NCBI GenBank assembly: GCA_023525715.1
Contig: CM042012.1
Location: forward strand, 43,875,441 to 43,939,440
Length of the DNA stretch: 64,000 nt
DNA from: Cichorium intybus
Lineage: Eukaryota; Streptophyta; Magnoliopsida; Asterales; Asteraceae
Direction of reading: 5' to 3'
Shown here: positions 1 through 12,232 of the stretch, piece by piece
How the letters are laid out: every line of letters begins with the position of its first letter
Numbering within the stretch: the stretch's first letter is position 1
Notes under the pieces: model-generated
Database searches by the model: none
Told to the model about the DNA's origin: nothing
The model's input: the letters and a program-made list of their open reading frames with translations, nothing else
Made by a program: the position numbers and the translations under genes

Positions 1-1661
1 TTCGTGTTCGTATGATGTCGATTTTAAAAGTGCATGTGGTTTGATTGTTTGATTGAAATGTGCATTGGTGTATACGCCGATCAAGTAGTTCTAGGGATTG
101 ATTGTTGTCAAAATGTTGGTAGTATATTTATGACTTTTGCTATGGTGATTTTAAGTTGACATTGAATTTGGGGTTTTAATTAGAAAGTGCTTAGATTCTT
201 GTGAATTTGGAAGAATGGAGACCGATTGCTGAAAAAAAAAGTTAATTTTAGCTATAATTTTTAATCACTTATAGTGTTTTATTTTTCAAGAATTCTTGCA
301 TGAATTGTGCCTAGATTCTTGCCCATTTTGGAGAAACGGGGATCAATTGCTTCATTAGAAAGTTCATTTGTGCTATGAAACGTCCAAAAAAACACAAAAT
401 GATACTAGCCCAGTGAATTCACATTCTGTTCGTGATCGAATTGAAAACCGTAAAATAGAGGAAAAGAAAAAACGAGTCATGCTCCCCATGCAACGGTGAT
501 GATGGAGATAAAAACAAGACCGTTAATAACGATACTATCGAGGTCGGCGGGAGAGTGTCACGGTCGCGGACTACACCAGCACATGGCGACATAAATATAA
601 CTACCGAATATTTCAACCAAACAAGGCTCGAAACCGAAGTAAAAAAGACGACCAAAGCGCCACGTGGGACATCCCACTTCGTTGATTATTATATTACGTA
701 GAGCCAGTCCTGAAATTAATGCAAAATAGGGAATGAATACTTTCAAACAAATTGTTATTGTTGTTGTATGATTTATATTTCGATGTTCTAAAACTAGAAT
801 CGTTTAAATTTCAATGTATTCATACAACAACAATAATAGTTTTCAATATTGAAATTTAAACGATTCTAGTTTTAGAACATCGAAATATAAATCATACAAC
901 AACAACAACAATTTGTTTGAAAGTATTCATTCCCTATTTTGCATTAATTTCAGGACTAGCTCTACGTAATATAATAATCAACGAAGCAAGATGTCCCACG
1001 TGGCACTTTGGTCGTCTTTTTACTTCGGTCTCGAGCCTTGTTTGGTTGAAATATTCGGTAGTTATATTTATGTCGCCATGTGCTGGTGTAGTCCGTGACC
1101 GTGACACTCTCCCGCTGACCTCGATAGTATCGTTATTAACGGTCTTGTTTTTATCTCCATCATCACCGTTGCATGGGGAGCATGACTCGTTTTTTTCTTT
1201 TCCTCTATTTTACGGTTTTCAATTCGATCACGAACAGAAGGTGAATTCACTGGGCTAGTATCATTTTGTGTTTTTTTGGACGTTTCATAGCACAAATGAA
1301 CTTCCTAATGAAGCAATTGATCCGTGGTTCTCCAAAATGGGCAAGAATCTAGGCACAATTCATGCAAGAATTCTTGAAAAATAAAACGCTAGAAGTGATT
1401 AAAAGTTATAGCCAAAATTAACTTTTCTTCAGCAATCTGTCTTCGATTCTTCCAAATTCACAAGAATCTAAGCACTTTCTAATTAAAACCCCAAATTCAA
1501 TGTCAACTTAAAATCATCATAGCAAAATTCATAAATATACTACCAACATTTTGACAACAATCAATCCCTAGAACCACTTGATCGGCGTATACACCAATGC
1601 ACATTTCAATCAAATAATCAAACCATATGCGCTTCTAAAATCGGCATCATACGAACACGAA
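1..1661. repeat. Long inverted repeat, arms about 815 bp, 32-bp loop
   Basis: Positions 1-815 read as the reverse complement of 848-1661, separated by a 32-bp spacer (816-847). The match can be followed base by base across the arms with scattered substitutions and small indels; I estimate mid-90s percent identity. The left arm is cut by the window edge, so the true arm may be longer. No target duplication can be tested for that reason. A transcript through both arms would fold into a near-perfect hairpin. It could be a foldback or Mutator-type element, or an inverted duplication of host gene sequence, since the right arm lies next to exon-like sequence at 1790-3128. Confidence 0.93.
1068..1295 (-). 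other. Open frame of about 75 codons in the right arm, possible exon
   Basis: The minus strand is open here and ends at a TAA; the frame has no ATG at its start, so it would have to be an internal exon. The predicted peptide is lysine-rich and polar in its first half. The left arm carries the same sequence but lacks one A in the run near 470, which breaks the frame there. I do not recognise the product. The frame could be chance; it is listed because it lies downstream, on the same strand, of the exon-like stretch at 1790-3128. Confidence 0.2.
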
Positions 1662-1954
1662 TTACACACCCAAATAACAAAATCCGTTCAAAATCAAACC
1701 CTACAATCGGCTGATTAAAATTACAAATAATTAAGTAATTCTATTTTTAATTTGATAAGTATCGACACTTAAATCTCAGTAGCATACCTTTGTGGAGTAA
1801 TGGCGACCGGTCAGGCGTCGGAGATCGTACCAAATCGGGAAGAAGCAGCGATCGGAGAATCAACGTGTGGAGATATCAGCTATCAGTGATCGGAGAAGCA
1901 GCGATGAGAGATATGCGACCAGCGACAACAACGACGCCGGAGGAAGGACGCAGC

Positions 1955-3044
1955 CAGTGGCGAAGACAGTAGGGGGACTAGCCGGTGCTTTGCCCACCCT
2001 AATATTTTGGTCGAATGAATATATTTCTATAAGCGTATATACTTCTTATATTACATATTTGCAATTAATCAATTATTAAAGTTCATCGCCCCCTAATGGG
2101 CCAGGAACAGCCCATTTTACTTAATTAGATAATGTTTATAATTTGTAAATATAGTATTCATAGTAAAAGAAGTAATGCACCGCAAAAGAAATTCAATTTT
2201 ATCGCAGTTCCAGTTTCATCGTCTCATGCTTTCTTCTTCAAATTCAGTTTCAAAACACAAATAATATTAATTTCTTATTATTTATTATATACTAGTTGTA
2301 AAACCCGTGTATTACACGGGATGATACAAAAATTATTAATTAAGAATATCTAAACATTAATAATTTTACATAAGAATTTTATTTGTGTATCGTGACATTT
2401 TGCCTTTGATTTTTACTATTACGACTTTGTATTTTGATAAATATAATTGATTATGAGAATGTCATCGATACTAAAATCAAATTCACTATTATGATTAGAA
2501 TCGTTCATCAAAATATTATGACGTCAAATGTCTCTTTATTGTCTCCCAAATTATTTTACACATTAAAAAATAATATGATATTAAAAAACAATTACTTTTG
2601 AAATTGAATGATAACAATTAATTTTGAAATTAAATGATAATTAAACCGATCATTAATGAGTTAGAAACGTTTCAAACCAATTAGTTTTTTTAAGAAATTT
2701 AAAATTATGAGAAAATGACATGTGGCAAAATGAATATGGTGATGACATGTGGCATTGAGTTACTTATTTATTAGGATAAGATTTGATTTTTTAATTGCAA
2801 TTGGTATTTTCTTTTAAACAACATAATTTGCAATTAGAAGTATAATTCTGATTGTTTTCATATAATTATAGAGCAAATAATGAGAAAGAAAAAAACCATC
2901 AATGTAGTTTTTATTTAGACAATTTTTTCTTTGTATTTTGCTTTGAAGTTTAACGATTGTATTCATTATTTGGATATAACTTATATCTTAACATTTTATT
3001 ATGATGTAAGCCCCCTCTATTCTAAAATCCTAGCCCCGCCCCTC
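1955..3044. mobile_element. hAT-like element with 8-bp target duplication
   Basis: The ends are CAGTGGCGAAG... on the left and the complement of GAGGGGCGGGGCTAG on the right, a degenerate hAT-type terminal repeat (about 9 of 15 positions match). It is flanked by a perfect 8-bp direct repeat GACGCAGC (1947-1954 and 3045-3052), the length typical of hAT insertions. No transposase is encoded, so it is non-autonomous. A 485-bp Helitron (2292-2776) is nested inside. The host sequence on both sides is GC-rich and exon-like. Confidence 0.75.
2292..2776 (-). mobile_element. Non-autonomous Helitron (485 bp)
   Basis: Read on the minus strand it starts TCCTAATAAATAAGTAAC and ends with a perfect stem (CCCGTGTA-A-TACACGGG at 2304-2320) followed about 8 nt later by CTAG, then host T. 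This is the Helitron signature: 5' TC, 3' hairpin, CTRR, insertion between A and T with no target duplication. The same ends are found in the elements at 31860-33293 and 48413-48908, so the three form one family. No coding capacity was seen. Confidence 0.88.
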
Positions 3045-3128
3045 GACGCAGCGGCGGCACGCCGGATGGAGGAGGCAATGCTTGATCGGGAATGGGAGGA
3101 AGGAAGACGATACCATGTTTTTCTTTAG

Positions 3129-3907
3129 GGTACAAAAAAAGTCTTTTTTGAAGAGGCGTGTTGTTTTTAAGATGTTAAAAGAGGCTTGTATATCACTTTT
3201 AGCAAAAGAGGACGCACAGACCTTTTAAGGTCTAGGTTGCGGGCTGCGAAAAACAAACGGTCTACCAATTAAAAACGTCTGCGCGCGTCTACGCACCTGC
3301 AGACAAAAGAGTTTCGAAGTACTTTTCACAAAAAACAAACAGCCTCTTAAACTTAGGACGAAAAGAGGTGGAATTTTATGGTTGATGTTCTTAAAATTTC
3401 GTCCATATCAACGTCGATCTTTGGTGGTGAACAATATCCCCAAATCAGCAAGAGTGATGTTATTTGGATATTTAAATGGCTTTCTTTTATATTTCTAGCT
3501 AAGGGCAGTTTAGATGGTTGAGTTTAGGGGATGTTATTTTTTGCAGTTAAACTGTAATTAGGGGGACAAATGGTTACGTGAATCATTTTGCTTAATTCAA
3601 TCAGACTTCTTACCTAATTCTTCTTGATCAACTGTATAGCAAGCACATAAGTACACCACACATTTTTCTAATGATAATAAATAAACAAATAAGAGTATCA
3701 CTTTTAAGAAGCCATGTAAACAAAATCCACGTCTCCCTAACTTAAACCAATAATCAATCCTCATAATTTACAATAAAAATTATACTTTAAATAATTAACA
3801 ATTACTAATTTACATGATATCATATCCTGTTTCTCTCATTTCTTCTACACTCTTTTAACTTTCGAATCTCACTATCACCATGTCCACGAAGGATGAACAT
3901 CGCTATT
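3129..3907. other. Intergenic, possible small hAT-type MITE near 3151-3350
   Basis: No gene is apparent. GAGGCGTGTTGTTTTTAAG near 3154 and the complement of GAGGCTGTTTGTTTTTTG near 3330-3348 look like imperfect terminal inverted repeats around a GC-richer centre, which suggests a roughly 200-bp MITE, but no target duplication was established. 3700-3907 is the AT-rich 3' flank of the AAA ATPase gene. Confidence 0.3.
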
Positions 3908-6900
3908 TTAAAGAAAGTAACTCAACTGTTCTTTCTTTCTGGAACCTCCTTCCCCAAACAAGTCATTCCACTGTTTCAGCTCACCCATCACGCATCCCTC
4001 CCCCGCAAAACTAGCCGCCACCTGTCACAATCAAGGGTATTTTAGACATTTCGCTTTTCAATTACATTAGTAACAAAAAAACAAAAATATTAAACTATAT
4101 TACTTGATTCTTCGCCTGCCTCATATCTTCCATGTTTAGAGGTCTCAATGTAATAACACTTTCACTTTCTTCTTTCGTGTCTTTGGCATCCCCTTCATTG
4201 CTTCCCTTTTTATCCTATTTTTTTTTTTAAATAAATTTAATAAAAAATAAAATTGGAAATAAATAAAGTAATAAACCAAGTAATTAATGACTTACAATAT
4301 CTTTTTGTCTCTCTTGTTGCATTAGCTCTCGTACGGGTCGATAAGCTGCTGTTACACACAAATTCTGTTTCAGTAGTTAATGCCATTATATATATACATT
4401 TAACTCGATAGACAGTTTTAAAAAAAAATTAAAAAAAAAAACAAACCTTGAGATCGCTTCCGCTATATCCTTCTGTCATTACCGCAAGCTCCTTAAAGTC
4501 CAATTCTTCAACTTTTTCTTTCGCTAAGAGAGTTTTCAAGATCGTTTCTCTGTTCTCTACCGATGGTAAACCCACCATAATTCTGTCCATCAAATATACT
4601 TTTAGTATTTGATTATTACTATACCTTTTTATCTTGTTTTAGAGTGTAGAAATGTGTTGTTAAATCTTTGGATAATGCTCTGCGAGCGTAATTGGGATGA
4701 TTTGAGACATTATTGTATGTGATTGTAACAATTTATCATATAGCAGTTTAAGAAAGCAAACAAATATAAGTACCTGCGTTCAAATCGTCTAATGATGGCT
4801 TCATCCAGGTCAAACGGCCTATTAGTAGCCGCAAGAACAAGAATCCGTTCACCGGTTTTCGTCATCAACCCATCCCAATGCGACATAAACTCGTTCTTAA
4901 TTTTCCGCATAGCTTCATGCTCCCCTACTCTCGTTCGTTGCCCTAACATACTATCAACCTCATCCACAAAAATTATCGTCGGCGATACCTTTGCGGCGAG
5001 TGTGAATAATGCGCGCACATTTTTCTCGTCTTCCCCAAACCATTTGGAAGTGATGGTGGACATGGAGACATTGATGAAACTTGCTCCGGCTTCATTAGCG
5101 ATTGCTTTTGCTAGCATTGTTTTTCCGGTGCCAGGTGGTCCGAAGAGAAGGATGCCACGACATGGTTTTAGAAGGCCGCCGTTGAATAGGTCTGGTCTTC
5201 GAAGAGGAAGCATGACTAGTTCTTGTAGTGATTCTTTTATTTCGTCTAGCGCTCCGATGTCGGTGAATGTTACGCCGATCTCGTTCGCGGGGATTACTTC
5301 GGACCGTATGCGCTTTTCGAATTCGTTGTCGGGAACTTCCTGCTCAAAGTTAGATGACAGAATTCTATCAGATTTTGCGATTTTGGTATCAATTTTTGTT
5401 TTTTGTTTTTTGTTTTTTTTTTTTTTTTTTCAAATTTGGTCTCCAAGATTTTTCTCTTGCATATATATTTGGTATTATTTAAGGTTGTTGTAATGTTTTT
5501 GTTTTCCGTTCTAAATGAAATGTCTATTTTTCTCCTAAGTATATTTTGCAATTTTGGTTACAAATATATAGTATCTTTTGGAACAATAACAAAAAATGTA
5601 TAAAAAGCCTCAAATAAAAACCAAATTTACAAAAGAAAACTTTTTGTAACGAAAATTGAAAAAAAAATCATTTATACTTGGGGTACTAAAAATGTGATTT
5701 ACTCCTAAAAAGATAATAATAGGAAAATGTTTTATAAGGGTAATAAATTTTATCATACGTACGCATCTAGTCATTTTTTTATATATGACCATTATATATT
5801 TTGTTTTGTACACATTTAGTAACTTATGTTTTTTGTACATATATAACTATTAAACTAGCTTTTTATGTACACATTTAATAACTTATGTTAATGGTCATAT
5901 ATGTATAAAAATAAAAGTTTAATGGTCATATGTGTACTATAAAAAAGAAGTTACATGGTCATATGCGTACAAAAAAACATAAATGAGTAAATGTATACAA
6001 AACAAAAGGTTTAATGGTTATATGTGTACAAAAAAGATAAAAAAAACTAAATATATACTTACAATAAAGTTCATTACATTTATAAATCATTTTTTCCGGT
6101 AATAATTTATCATCAACTTTCATTATTTTGAAGAATATAAGAAATACAAAAAATTTATTTCATTCCAAAACAAGCTAAACCATCAATTTCAAAATATAAA
6201 AACAAACTAAAAACAAAACATAAGTTAAGAATTGTAGGATTGTATATGAAAATCGTCCAAACACGAAATTTGACAGTATTTATTTATTTTAAATAAAAAA
6301 AAGTCTGGTTTAAAACTTATTAAATTTAGTTAAAAGTTAAAAAATAAAACAAACCAAGATCCAAGTCCGTTATACAAATGCTATCTTAAAGATAGTAAAT
6401 CCAAAGGACGTACCGCTTTTGGAGGAACAGATTTTTCCGCCTCATTTTTGTTATCAGACTTTGATGCAACACTTCCTTCCCCCTCTGGTCCCTACACGAA
6501 TCATAAATTTTTTTACCAAAATAATCCATCATTCAATCACGTGCTGATATGTACACAACAAACCTTTGCTGACTCAGCATTTGTCTCAAGCTTTAAAGTA
6601 TCTTTCCCACCACAATAACCCTCTTCAAAGATGCTCAATCCATGTGACAAGCTGCAAAAAAAGGTAACCATTCTTAAATAATTATTAATTTTCTTATATC
6701 AATAATAATAATAATATCAAAAGTATTTTTACCTAGTAGACGATATAACAAGCTTTCCGTTTCGGTATTCCGGATCTTTGTTTCGCATCAAATGATGAGA
6801 AATTGCGGAAATCACAATTTCTTGTATATAATTACTAATAAACATTGTGTCCGCGTGACAAATTAAACCTAAATCATCACATTCAAGATCGTTTTCGGCT

Positions 6901-8969
6901 AACACTCGAGTAATATGATTTTTATTTTCTTGAAATTGTGTGTCCTTTATTTGTTCTTCTAATGTCGCTTTCCAGTTTATTAAATGACACTCGTCTTCTG
7001 GTGGTGTGATTTCGATATTGTAAGGAAATAAACAACAAATTTTCTCGTTTATTTCCGATTTGGAATTATCTCCTTCCAAGATTTTGGAACCAAGTATTAA
7101 TGTCGACCCCGATAGTCTCTTGAGCATTTTATCGAACAGTTTGTATGTTCGATTTGATTGTAGAAATTTCTCTATATCTTTGATATAAAGAATGACGCCG
7201 GTTTTTTCAGAGAAAGAGACTAAAACCTGTAAGTGGGAAAAAATATATTATTTTGGGTAATTTAGTTAAATACAAATTTTGGGGATTATCACAAAAATAA
7301 GTTACCTTGTACAATTCCTGCAAAAATACTCTTTCATCGAAAGGATAGTTGCTTACAAGCTTTTTAGAAGCTAAAAAGAAAACATAATTTAAAAGATTAG
7401 CAACATATTAACAGATGTATGGATAAAAAAAAGAGTAAAATGTGTACGTTCTATTCATACCTCCACTATCTTCCTTTCCTGTGGTGAAGGATCCGAGTAA
7501 ATCAAGTGCCACGTCAGATATAGACCATTTGACGGACTATATACAAGGAAGAAAGTTTATATTAAAAAATAATTATGTCCAGTATTATTTGATTTCAAGA
7601 CTTTAAAATATACGAGTAAGGGTGACTTATGTTGCACTTACGGAGTCTTTCTTAGATGTACCATACTTGCTCTGCATCTGTGGGTAAAATGGTAAATAAT
7701 GATCATTAAAATGAGTGTGGTGAATTTTAAGTTGATGAAAAAATTACTAGTCTGGTGATTGATTAATTACCTTTACAGAAAAGTCTACAATGTCTAACAC
7801 TAGCAGCTTTGATTCAAACTCATGTGACAGAGCCTTTGCAAGATTCTGGTGGTAAAATTCTTGAGAAGATAAAAAAAATATATAAATAAGATGATAAATT
7901 TATTAATGCCATGATTGAGTTAGAAAACTTAAATACTTACCTGCAGGTCCTGAAAGCAAAATCGCCCTACTTGCAGGTGAAAGATTTCTGGTGTGTTTAG
8001 AAACATCCAAATGTTTCAAATGAACATATGCTGCACTTGTCAATAGTGCCCGTGTTCTTTCACTGTATACAGAATTTAACAAAAAAGGAAGGTGAAATAG
8101 TTAGTTTTTTGCTGATTAAGAAGCGGATTTTTGAGTTACAACTTTCAAAAACATTCTGATTGAAAATCAGTTGGTGTTATTAAAACCAAAGGGGTTTGTT
8201 AATTTTGGAATTAAAGAAAAAGAGAGTCGATTATTGGGAACTGCCCCCTCGCTCATGGGAATTGGCTTTTGAGAAAGCATAAAGTTTTGATTGAGAAAAG
8301 CTTCACTGGCATTGGATTAATATATACAATCACACAAAGTTTCATAGAATATATACAATATAATTTCTATTTGGATGAAGGCTTTTCATAAGTGCAAACT
8401 CTGTATAACAGGTTTACAAGTTCATGATGATTATGAGATGGATCTGTTACCAAATTCCTTAATAAAATAATCATGTATGCTGTAAATAAATTAGAGAATG
8501 ATCATCAACTAGTGTAGTAGATGATATCAAACGAGCTTACCAGTTTTTTCATAGACAAATTGCACATTCGATATGAAAACAGACTAAAAGCATGCTTTTA
8601 TTCAAACTACGAAAAGAATAACTATTACAAAATCGATGAGTAAAATTAACCATAATTGATCATTAACGGTGCTGAATTGCAGGTGAAAGACGAGCGTTCT
8701 TATCATATATCGAAAACTAAACATTACTCAATAAACGTAATAACATAAAGTAACAAATCATTTTACCTGATGTAATAAGGGAATTCCTTAAACGTGACCT
8801 TCTCATCACTATCGTCGACGATAAGCCGGATAAGCTCATGTTCAATTTGCGCCGCCGTGACGCCTTCTTCCAAACCACCGCTACTCCATTTGTTTACTCC
8901 GAGCCCTACACCTACACCTACACCTACACCAACGCTCAATGCCGACAACAATATGTGCTTCTGCTCCAT
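3908..8969 (-). CDS. AAA-type ATPase, DAA1/At1g64110-like, 14 exons
   Basis: I assembled 14 exons, all with GT-AG introns, joining in one frame of 748 codons plus stop: 8969-8767, 8062-7941, 7859-7771, 7677-7642, 7536-7461, 7370-7306, 7226-6733, 6651-6564, 6491-6414, 5339-4774, 4582-4447, 4364-4296, 4214-4104, 4021-3908. The first ATG (8967-8969) gives MEQK, matching the family start as I know it. A single AAA module lies in the C-terminal half: Walker A GPPGTGKT at about residues 484-491, Walker B IIFVDE at about 539-544, sensor-1 Asn near 590, arginine-rich RRFERR near 601-606. The protein ends in the family's YFL. Proteins of this group are about 820-830 residues; this one is shorter because the linker before residue 175 is compact. 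AAA proteins are ATP-driven remodelling enzymes; the substrate of this subgroup is not evident from sequence. It is the only intact host gene in the window. Confidence 0.93.
5600..6070. repeat. Intronic low-copy repeat, GGTCATATGTGTAC motif
   Basis: The longest intron of the AAA gene (5340-6413) contains about seven diverged copies, in both orientations, of a motif close to TTTAATGGTCATATGTGTAC with T/A-rich spacers. It looks like a decayed tandem or foldback insertion. It does not disturb the flanking splice sites. Confidence 0.55.
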
Positions 8970-9235
8970 CTCTGTATATCTCAACTCGATCTAATACTTC
9001 AATTTCGCCGATCTATGTTCCAAATCATTCAATTTGCGATACGACAGCTAGAACAATCAAATCCCTGTGTGACCATGCGAAGGAAAACGTGAAGAGATTT
9101 GTAAACTTGCGAGAAAAGCGTTGAAGTGTTCTGGAGGGGACGTTGGTTGATATCTTTTGGACAGATTTTTAGAGAAAGAGAGAGAGAGAGATTTAGATAT
9201 AGATTCAAGTATCTGTACGTATATATAGAGAGAGA
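8970..9235 (-). promoter_or_regulatory. Promoter and 5' UTR of the AAA ATPase gene
   Basis: Upstream of the ATG on the minus strand there is a CT-rich tract (the complement of the GA repeat at 9173-9192), typical of plant 5' UTRs and Y patches. A TATATATA sequence lies at about 9219-9227, about 250 bp upstream of the ATG, and could be the TATA box. The transcription start is not determined. The promoter is bordered at about 9379 by a Harbinger element, so the upstream regulatory region is short. Confidence 0.5.
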
Positions 9236-9378
9236 AGGTGTGCTCTGCGTTTTAATTGGTGGAACACTGAGCAATTCCACTGTTGACTTTGCCAGTTTAC
9301 CACGCTGACTTGATTTTGGTGGGAACCCCTTTTCCTGGTATTTTTGGATCCGGCAACATTGCTTAAAAACCATACGAT

Positions 9379-11306
9379 GATTCAGGGCGGAGGGAATGAT
9401 GCCTTCAACATTTGGGAAATAAGACTGTCATGTAGGCGCCACGTCAGTTTTGTTGCCAACATCCAGATTTATGTTGCAGTCAGGGGGTGGTGCCTCCAAC
9501 ATTGTGAGAATTTTCTAGATTTTTTTAAAAAAAAACTAATTTTCATTTAACACAATATATTAAAAATAAAAAACACATTACTTTAAATAAAAAAACATTA
9601 CATTAACTTGAAAAAAACGTCACATTAATTTAAAAACATAAAAAAAACAAGCCGAAATAAAAACAACATTTCTAAATAAAACGATTGCTTTCAATCCGAG
9701 TATTCTTCGGAATCATCTTGGGGTGGCATATTGAGGTCGAGATTTTGGAGTCGATATATGTGTTCCGCCAAATCGGCTCGAAGCTCGTGATGTTTCTGAT
9801 TGTTTCGTACCTCCCTTCTTCTTGCAACGTACGGTGGGCTACCCGGCTCTATTGGTGTTGACGGAACTTCCTCATTTTCCACATACTGACATATCGCTTT
9901 TCCTTGATCTTCTATGATCATATTGTGTAAAATTATGCATGCATACATAATACGCGATAGCTTTTCCACCGCCCGTGGACGTGCCGGATTTTCCAAAATT
10001 TGCCAACGCTTTTTAAGAACTCCAAATGCTCGCTCGACATCCTTTCTTGCCCTCTCTTGAGCTGCTTTAAACTTTATACGCTTTGGATCACCTTGACATG
10101 TCAAAGATTTCACAAGCACAACATATTCTGGATATATACCATCTACAAGATAATATCCGTATTTGTATGTGGTTCCATTTACTTGAAATGGACAATCCGG
10201 AGCGGAGCCGTTGCAAAACCCGTCAAATAAAGGCGACATGTTTAAAACGTTGATATCGCTAATTGAACCAGGAGCACCAAAGAATGCATGCCAAATCCAA
10301 AGATCCTGTGATGCAACTGCTTCCAATATGACCGTTGGGTGAGTCTTATCACCCCGTGTGTATTGCCCATGCCATGCACTTGGGCAAGTGGTTCAAGGCC
10401 AATGAAGACAATCTAGACTTCTAAGCATCCCAGGAAAACTGTGCACATTTGCGTGATGCGCGTACAATGCTTGAACATCACTGAATGTAGGCTTGCGTAA
10501 ATACCTTGGACCGTATACTTCAATAACACATCGGCAAAACTCCTCCAAAGTTTCCCGTGTGGTCCGCTCCGACATTTGAAAATACTCGTCCCATGAATCT
10601 CCCATAGAACCGTATGCTAGTTGACGTACTACACACGCGCATTTCTGTAGCGGAGTAAAGCCTTCTGCACCTCTTGCGTCGGGACGTTGACTAATATACT
10701 CAGAAAAATTAGTCAAGTCGGTGGCAATACACATAAATAAATGTTTCTGCATGCGAAACCTTTGGCGGAATTTGCTTTCGTAGATGGCATCATCATTAAA
10801 GTAGTGCGCCATAAGAAGATTATTTGCAGCCCAACGGTCCCTCAAAATAATTTTTCGAGATACCCGTTGTGAACTTTCGGCTTCGGATTCGTCTTCGTCT
10901 TCTATAAGACCGAGCATAACTTCCATTGATTTGAGAGCCGTCTCACCAATCATTAGTAGCTGTTGATTTCTTTGAATTGAATTCATTTTGAAAATGTATA
11001 TATGTGAAGAGGTGTGTGCATCTATGTCAAATGGAATGTGTATATGTATATATAGATAGTTAAATTTTGAAAAAAAAAATTTAATCCATTTGACCGTTCA
11101 AACGGTCATCTCATTCAAACGGTCATCTCATTCTTAAAAGCAACGAATCTTGACCACTTTCAGAGGAGAGATAACGCGGCACATTTATGCAGCTCATTTG
11201 TTGCCGCTCGTCCATGCCGCACCCAGGGGGCGGTGTTGCCGCCGGCATGGAGAGCCCACGTCGGATGCCTCCGGCAAATCCCACTCCCACTCCGTGCAGC
11301 CTTAGA
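9379..11306 (-). mobile_element. PIF/Harbinger (Pong-like) element, approximate ends
   Basis: The block carries a Harbinger transposase (9691-10986, minus). GC-rich subterminal sequence lies on both sides. The right end ...CACTCCGTGCAGCC is followed by TTA, which fits the usual 3-bp Harbinger target, and a partly similar left end begins near 9377 (GGGCGGAGGG). The left target copy was not confirmed, so the ends are approximate. The second Harbinger ORF (Myb/SANT-like) was not seen. Confidence 0.6.
9691..10986 (-). pseudogene. Harbinger transposase (ALP1-like DDE), one in-frame stop
   Basis: The minus strand reads through 431 codons interrupted only by a TGA at about 10390-10392, just after the motif LDCLHW. 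Both halves are in the same frame and match plant PIF/Harbinger transposases (annotated as ALP1-like in many genomes). The DDE residues can be placed at LDCLHW (first Asp), ISDINVL (second Asp) and the helical KDVERAFGVLKKRW (Glu). The N-terminal half has the usual helical region with FRQRFRM and LQKCACVVRQLAYG. The single stop suggests recent inactivation, or readthrough if the protein is still made. No intron was seen. Confidence 0.9.
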
Positions 11307-12232
11307 GACATGGTAAAGCAATATGAAGAGTGCACGAGTTTTGAATGATCAAAATAGGAGATGTTTACTAGGAAATTATTAATTTTGGATATTCAAATAA
11401 TTATTACTATGTTTGTGATTTGCGTATTTAAAATGTTTATCATAGTATCTCTAATGATCAAAGGCTTTGTCGCATAACAGTACCAGACGTGTTGGAAATG
11501 TGCTCCTCAACCATTAGGTTGAGGATTGAAGTCTCGATGGTGAACGGTCCTTTAAAGGTTAATAGTATTGAATAAGATTATCGATTATTTATGAGGTAAA
11601 GACGAAATTTTCCGGCATGGAGGCCTGGCCATGAAGGAGAACGACAGATGGTAACCCGAAAAGGTAGAACCAACTCATCCATTGGCAACAGATTCAATAA
11701 TCAATACAATAAGTGTACTTCGATGAGAGCTAGTTATAATGTTTCGAACCTCCCTGATAGTTGCAAAAACTCAATGATTTGTAAAGCTTTCAAAGGCTAT
11801 GTGTACATTATGGATGCCTATATGACCTATAAGCAGTGGCGGATTTGTATGGTGTCCTGGGGTGGCCTAGGACACGGCTAAATTTTGTACATGCAGTGCA
11901 ATTTTTTTTTTCTAATAGACTGTAACTCCACGGAAAAAAGTGTCACTATTTAATATGGCGCATCTCTGGTGCTACGACTATTGGTAAATCATGCGTCTGT
12001 CCTGCCTATAAGAAAGATATGCATGGAAGCAATTTGACATTCTTCTAATTCTCAAAGATTAATTAACGGTGATCGTAACTATGGAGAAACGATTCAATAA
12101 ATTCACTACGTAGGAAACTAAACTCATGATCAACCTCACTACATTTGATTGTAACTAGAAGAACATATGGTTTGTGGAATGGAAACAACATTAGGAGGCA
12201 TGTTACTATAGGTCCACACTCATATATTGATA
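11307..12232. other. Intergenic with a hAT-like end near 11836
   Basis: No gene was recognised. CAGTGGCGGATTTG at about 11836 followed by a G-rich stretch (GGGGTGGCCTAGGACACGG) is typical of a hAT terminal region, but no partner end was found nearby, so it is probably a fragment. A short open frame at 11648-11881 has no recognisable similarity. Confidence 0.35.

Larger units (their letters stand above)
1790..3128 (-). other. Exon-like GC-rich stretch, split by a transposon; possible 5' exon of a minus-strand gene
   Basis: 1790-1954 and 3053-3128 are clearly more GC-rich than their surroundings and become contiguous when the hAT element at 1955-3044 and one copy of its target duplication are removed. 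On the minus strand the joined piece is C/T-rich like a plant 5' UTR and ends at a good donor site (AAG followed by GTATGC near 1790). Sequence to the left then looks like an AT-rich intron leading into the inverted repeat. No conserved protein was recognised. The gene, if real, would run off the left side of the window or into the repeat. Confidence 0.3.

Noticed and set aside
917..1258. 113-codon plus frame in the inverted repeat
   Set aside because: It overlaps the more gene-like minus frame in the opposite direction, has no recognisable similarity, and its left-arm counterpart is not conserved as a frame.
4792..5493. 233-codon plus frame
   Set aside because: It is the antisense of the conserved ATPase exon at 4774-5339 plus intron sequence.
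8905..8929. (CCTACA)n considered as telomere-like repeat
   Set aside because: It differs from the plant telomere unit, is very short and lies inside the first coding exon where it encodes Gly-Val.
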